Position numbers and translations under genes: made by a program. Positions 6,346 to 8,493 of a stretch of DNA of 8,493 nucleotides are shown here, piece after piece. The stretch is taken from assembly GCA_029777225.1 (NCBI GenBank), contig JAKOSR010000104.1, positions 1 through 8,493 of the forward strand. The letters are read 5' to 3'. How positions within the stretch are numbered: the stretch's first letter is position 1; each line of letters opens with the position of its first letter. The notes below the pieces were generated by a model. That model was not told the DNA's origin and searched no databases. It was given only the letters and a program-made list of their open reading frames with translations. The DNA is from Chloroflexota bacterium (GTDB taxonomy: Bacteria > Chloroflexota > Anaerolineae > Anaerolineales > Anaerolineaceae).

Positions 6346-6512
6346 CACGCCTCCAAGGCAATCCATCCGGGGCAACGCGCTTCAACCAGGCTGCTTTTGC
6401 CCCATCCATTTAGCAAAAATTCTGGCAGGTATTGTACCAAGCAATCAACGTGGCGTGTTTTTCAAGTCCCGCGCGAGCGAGGAAGAGCGGCAAAAATTAA
6501 TGTATACAAGTT

Positions 6513-7679
6513 TTAAGGGCAGGGCCAGCCGCTGTCGACCCCCGTCTCGCTGATATCCTGGCGGCCATTCCGGCAATAGTTCCCAATGAATTGGATGTCC
6601 CGAGGGTAGTGAACCCGAAGAACGTGTTCATACCACGAAGGTTGGCCGTCAACCTCCCCGGCGTGGTCGCACCGGCCGGCGGAGGCGGTGTTGTTACAGT
6701 CCATCCAATCCGGGTCCCACTCGCACAAGTCAATCGAGGGAAACCATTTCAGGCCGGGTGAGTATTGGTTACAGGCAGGCCATGAGGCATGTTGCCAGTT
6801 CGCCCAATCCGGGTTCTTGCCTTCAAAGGCGTCTGGTACCTGGTTGATATTGGTGAGTGCCCAGTCCAGATTGTGATACCACTCATGGATCAGCGGTTCG
6901 TAGATTGATTGACCATCGATTGTCACGCTGTTGCAGTTGTCACTGTATTGAATGTAGGCGTAGCCAGCTCCGTGGATGCTCATTTCGCCATAGGAGCCAC
7001 CACACCAGCCTGCCAGGTCTAAATTTTGTTCATGGTCACGCTGGCCGGTGACTACGTACACAAAGTCCGTGTCGACATCGACATAGGCATTGAGCAACTC
7101 ATCATCCACCTCAAACGGTCCAAAAACAAAATCCGGGGCAACGAAGCCGGTATGGGCGTAGGGGATTTCAGTAAAACTGAGTTCCAGCTGCAGGGTGCCT
7201 TCCGTCCACTCCTTCACCTTTTCAGCCACGACGCGCATATCGCCTTCGATATCGGCAACTTCCTCGGGTGTGAGCGTGATGTTGAAGCACACGCGGTGCG
7301 CGAACCCCGCGTATTCAGGGTCGTTGATATGTTCTGGAGAGATGCCCGTGATGGGGGCGGGTGGATCCATGTCATTCCAATCACAGGCGCAATCCCCGCA
7401 TTTCTCGCCATAGCAGGCCTGGCCACTCATGAAGTCATTTCCCGCCACACATGTCTGGACAGGGTTCAGAATGAAAACCTGGAATTCGGCTTTCGAGTTG
7501 ACCCATTTGAGGGAACTATCGTCTGGGGTGGGGGTCGCGGTTGGGGTTGGTGTGGTCGTGAATAGGCTGACCGCGGTAGAAGTGGCAGTGGGTGGTTTAT
7601 CCACCTCCACGGTAATCTTCAGGCCACACGCGGTGAGAAGCAGACTAGCAACCAAAAAGATGAAAAACGGCTTCTTCAT
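6513..7679 (-). CDS. Secreted lipoprotein with HEXXH motif, putative zinc metallopeptidase
   Basis: A 388-residue lipoprotein. The start at 7677-7679 gives a classic signal peptide with a basic start (MKK), a hydrophobic core and lipobox LTAC (Cys18), so the protein should be lipid-anchored outside the membrane. A Thr/Pro linker (~28-54) follows. The body has 14 Cys besides Cys18, an even number that fits disulfides, with a cluster CYGEKCGDCAC. The zinc-peptidase motif HEWYH is at His265-Glu266-His269, in the setting EPLIHEWYHNLDW, preceded by aromatic and Gly-rich sequence. The last ~20 residues (CRNGRQDISETGVDSGWPC) resemble the extracellular CxNGxxDxxETGVDCGGxC repeat with the inner Cys lost. 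No known peptidase family is assigned, and a third metal ligand cannot be picked by eye. An upstream in-frame extension to 7763 is rejected because it would bury the signal peptide. Confidence 0.85.
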   Translation of the reverse strand: MKKPFFIFLVASLLLTACGLKITVEVDKPPTATSTAVSLFTTTPTPTATPTPDDSSLKWVNSKAEFQVFILNPVQTCVAGNDFMSGQACYGEKCGDCACDWNDMDPPAPITGISPEHINDPEYAGFAHRVCFNITLTPEEVADIEGDMRVVAEKVKEWTEGTLQLELSFTEIPYAHTGFVAPDFVFGPFEVDDELLNAYVDVDTDFVYVVTGQRDHEQNLDLAGWCGGSYGEMSIHGAGYAYIQYSDNCNSVTIDGQSIYEPLIHEWYHNLDWALTNINQVPDAFEGKNPDWANWQHASWPACNQYSPGLKWFPSIDLCEWDPDWMDCNNTASAGRCDHAGEVDGQPSWYEHVLRVHYPRDIQFIGNYCRNGRQDISETGVDSGWPCP

Positions 7680-7734
7680 AATGGACGAGTCCCTGATCGA
7701 TGAATGCAGGCATGCGAGGTGTTTGGACGAATTA

Positions 7735-7763
7735 ATTATAGGGTATCCCACGGCCGCAAACAA
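7735..7763 (-). promoter_or_regulatory. Candidate promoter of the lipoprotein gene
   Basis: On the minus strand TTGTTT (7763-7758), a 17-base spacer and a perfect TATAAT (7740-7735) lie about 55 bases before the lipoprotein ATG. The -35 matches the consensus only in TTG. The start point would be near 7728, so the gene is probably transcribed separately from the upstream TfoX-like gene. Confidence 0.5.
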
Positions 7764-7800
7764 GTCTGGCTAGGTTCCACAATCCGGGTAGTTATTGGCA

Positions 7801-8136
7801 TCAGGCTTTCCTGCCGCGGGGTTTCTTGGGCTTGGGGAATGGCAGTTCCTCCCAGCTGGCACGTAGCAGCGAGCAAACGAAATCCTGGTCATCCAGCGAG
7901 TCAAACACGTACATACCCCGGGAACCGGTATAGGGGTAGCCAATGAGGGCGTTTTCGCCGAGCATGTTGGCTGCCGCCTGTGTCTTTTTGAGAAAGAACT
8001 GGTTATCGCAGACCAAACCGATGATCTTGCCATCCAGGTAAAGCCCGTATTCGCCAAACATCCTGACGGTCGTGATGGTGCCGGCGGGGGAGAATTGTTC
8101 GATCAGATATTCAATAAAGTCTGGTGAGCAAGGCAT
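7801..8136 (-). CDS. TfoX/Sxy N-terminal domain protein
   Basis: A 111-residue protein matching the TfoX N-terminal domain: an N-terminal helix, then MFGEYGLYLDGKIIGLVCDN (residues 26-45), QFFLKKT, and the later IGYPYTGSRGMYVF segment, ending in a basic tail (PKPKKPRGRKA). The length is normal for the stand-alone N-terminal domain. The C-terminal TfoX domain found in Sxy/TfoX competence regulators of gammaproteobacteria is absent. Outside that group the role of such single-domain proteins is unknown, so no competence function should be assumed. There is no clear Shine-Dalgarno sequence before the ATG at 8134-8136. The lipoprotein gene starts 121 bases downstream with its own promoter. Confidence 0.88.
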   Translation of the reverse strand: MPCSPDFIEYLIEQFSPAGTITTVRMFGEYGLYLDGKIIGLVCDNQFFLKKTQAAANMLGENALIGYPYTGSRGMYVFDSLDDQDFVCSLLRASWEELPFPKPKKPRGRKA

Positions 8137-8238
8137 TTTTCAACTCAACATTCGACTGGTTTGAAACAGGCATCTATTTGTTGTAAAAAGACAACCTCAT
8201 TGTAATACGATCTTTCCCCATAGAACTAAGATCATGGA
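8137..8238. other. AT-rich spacer before the TfoX-like gene
   Basis: About 100 AT-rich bases between the TfoX-like start and the end of the next minus-strand frame must hold the TfoX-gene promoter. On the minus strand TACAAT is a possible -10 but has no good -35. A weak hairpin, GTTGT-N6-ACAAC, is also present. No gene is seen. Confidence 0.35.
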
Positions 8239-8493
8239 TTAGGTTGTGCCTTTCAACCTGACAACATCCACCTTGGTCATTGCGAAACTAACCAGTTCCG
8301 CACCCAAACCATGCCATTCGCACTCTTTTTTCACCAATTTAATTAAATACGACAAGTTGCTATCATCCTTGTACAAATTTGCAACCTTGCCCGTAATTTG
8401 CCAACATTTCCCGTGATTTTTGGAGCAATGCAGTAGATTCTTTAGCCATATACAGTGTTTTAACCCTTTCCAACCCGATTTTCTTGCAAAGAC
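8239..8493 (-). pseudogene. 3' end of an unrecognised gene entering from the right edge, apparently frameshifted
   Basis: Two minus-strand frames look protein-like in sequence. The first is open from the window edge (codons from 8491) to TGA at 8365-8363, about 42 codons, with ordinary composition (for example GLERVKTLYMAKESTALLQ and SREMLANYGQGCKF). The second frame, ending at TAA 8241-8239, becomes protein-like just where the first stops (DDSNLSYLIKLVKKECEWHG and GLGAELVSFAMTKVDVVRLK). A net one-base shift near 8363-8382 would join them. The second frame is itself open to the edge, but its upstream part is rich in Cys, Trp and His, as in a shadow frame. The cause could be a decayed gene, a sequencing error or, less likely, programmed frameshifting. 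The alternative is a single intact gene in the second frame. The family is not recognised. The DNA is AT-richer than its neighbours (8341-8400 is 35% G+C). Confidence 0.42.

Noticed and set aside
6501..6508. TGTATACA 8-base palindrome after the lipoprotein gene
   Set aside because: It lies just downstream of a stop codon, is short, and has no paired half sites. Chance occurrence is likely.
7026..7565. 179-codon plus-strand frame opposite the lipoprotein
   Set aside because: The minus strand carries a full signal peptide, linker and Cys-rich body here. The plus frame is a shadow.
7680..7763. Upstream start for the lipoprotein at 7763
   Set aside because: It would place 28 residues before an obvious signal peptide and would lie on the wrong side of the TATAAT promoter.

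Overview
The window looks like a piece of a chromosome from a GC-rich, probably anaerobic or facultative bacterium, most likely a Chloroflexota (Anaerolineae-type) organism. This placement is inferred from gene content and not proven. The pointers are a mevalonate-pathway decarboxylase of the WGNRD type, a lipoprotein with a Thr/Pro 'TPTPTATPTP' linker after its lipobox, and a three-gene GlpA-like / FAD oxidoreductase / DUF1667 set of the kind found in Clostridia and Chloroflexota. No rRNA, tRNA, CRISPR array or insertion sequence was seen.

Left block (1-2581, plus strand): the 3' part of a GlpA/LhgO-type FAD dehydrogenase with a BFD-like iron-sulfur domain, then a second FAD/NAD-type oxidoreductase, then a small DUF1667 iron-sulfur protein. 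The junctions are 1 and 2 bases with strong Shine-Dalgarno sequences, so they form one operon, probably encoding a single membrane-linked or electron-transferring glycerol-3-phosphate-type dehydrogenase complex. A perfect 11-bp stem terminator closes it and is shaped to work in both directions.

Second block (2605-4378, minus strand): a GntR/HutC-type (UTRA) regulator followed by deoC (deoxyribose-phosphate aldolase). The 154 bases between the regulator stop and the deoC start hold a candidate promoter and an 8-bp-arm palindrome, a good candidate operator for the regulator.

Third block (4656-5645, plus strand): mvaD, a mevalonate-phosphate decarboxylase of the isoprenoid pathway. Its residues leave open whether the substrate is diphosphomevalonate (classical route) or phosphomevalonate (alternative route).

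Fourth block (5716-8493, minus strand): an uncharacterised single-span membrane protein, a secreted lipoprotein with an HEWYH zinc-peptidase-like motif and 14 cysteines outside the lipobox, a TfoX N-terminal-domain protein, and at the right edge the AT-richer 3' end of an unrecognised gene that appears to be frameshifted. This block looks accessory. The most interesting items are the putative metallopeptidase lipoprotein, the substrate question in mvaD, the BFD domain that lacks its fourth cysteine, and the broken gene at the right edge.
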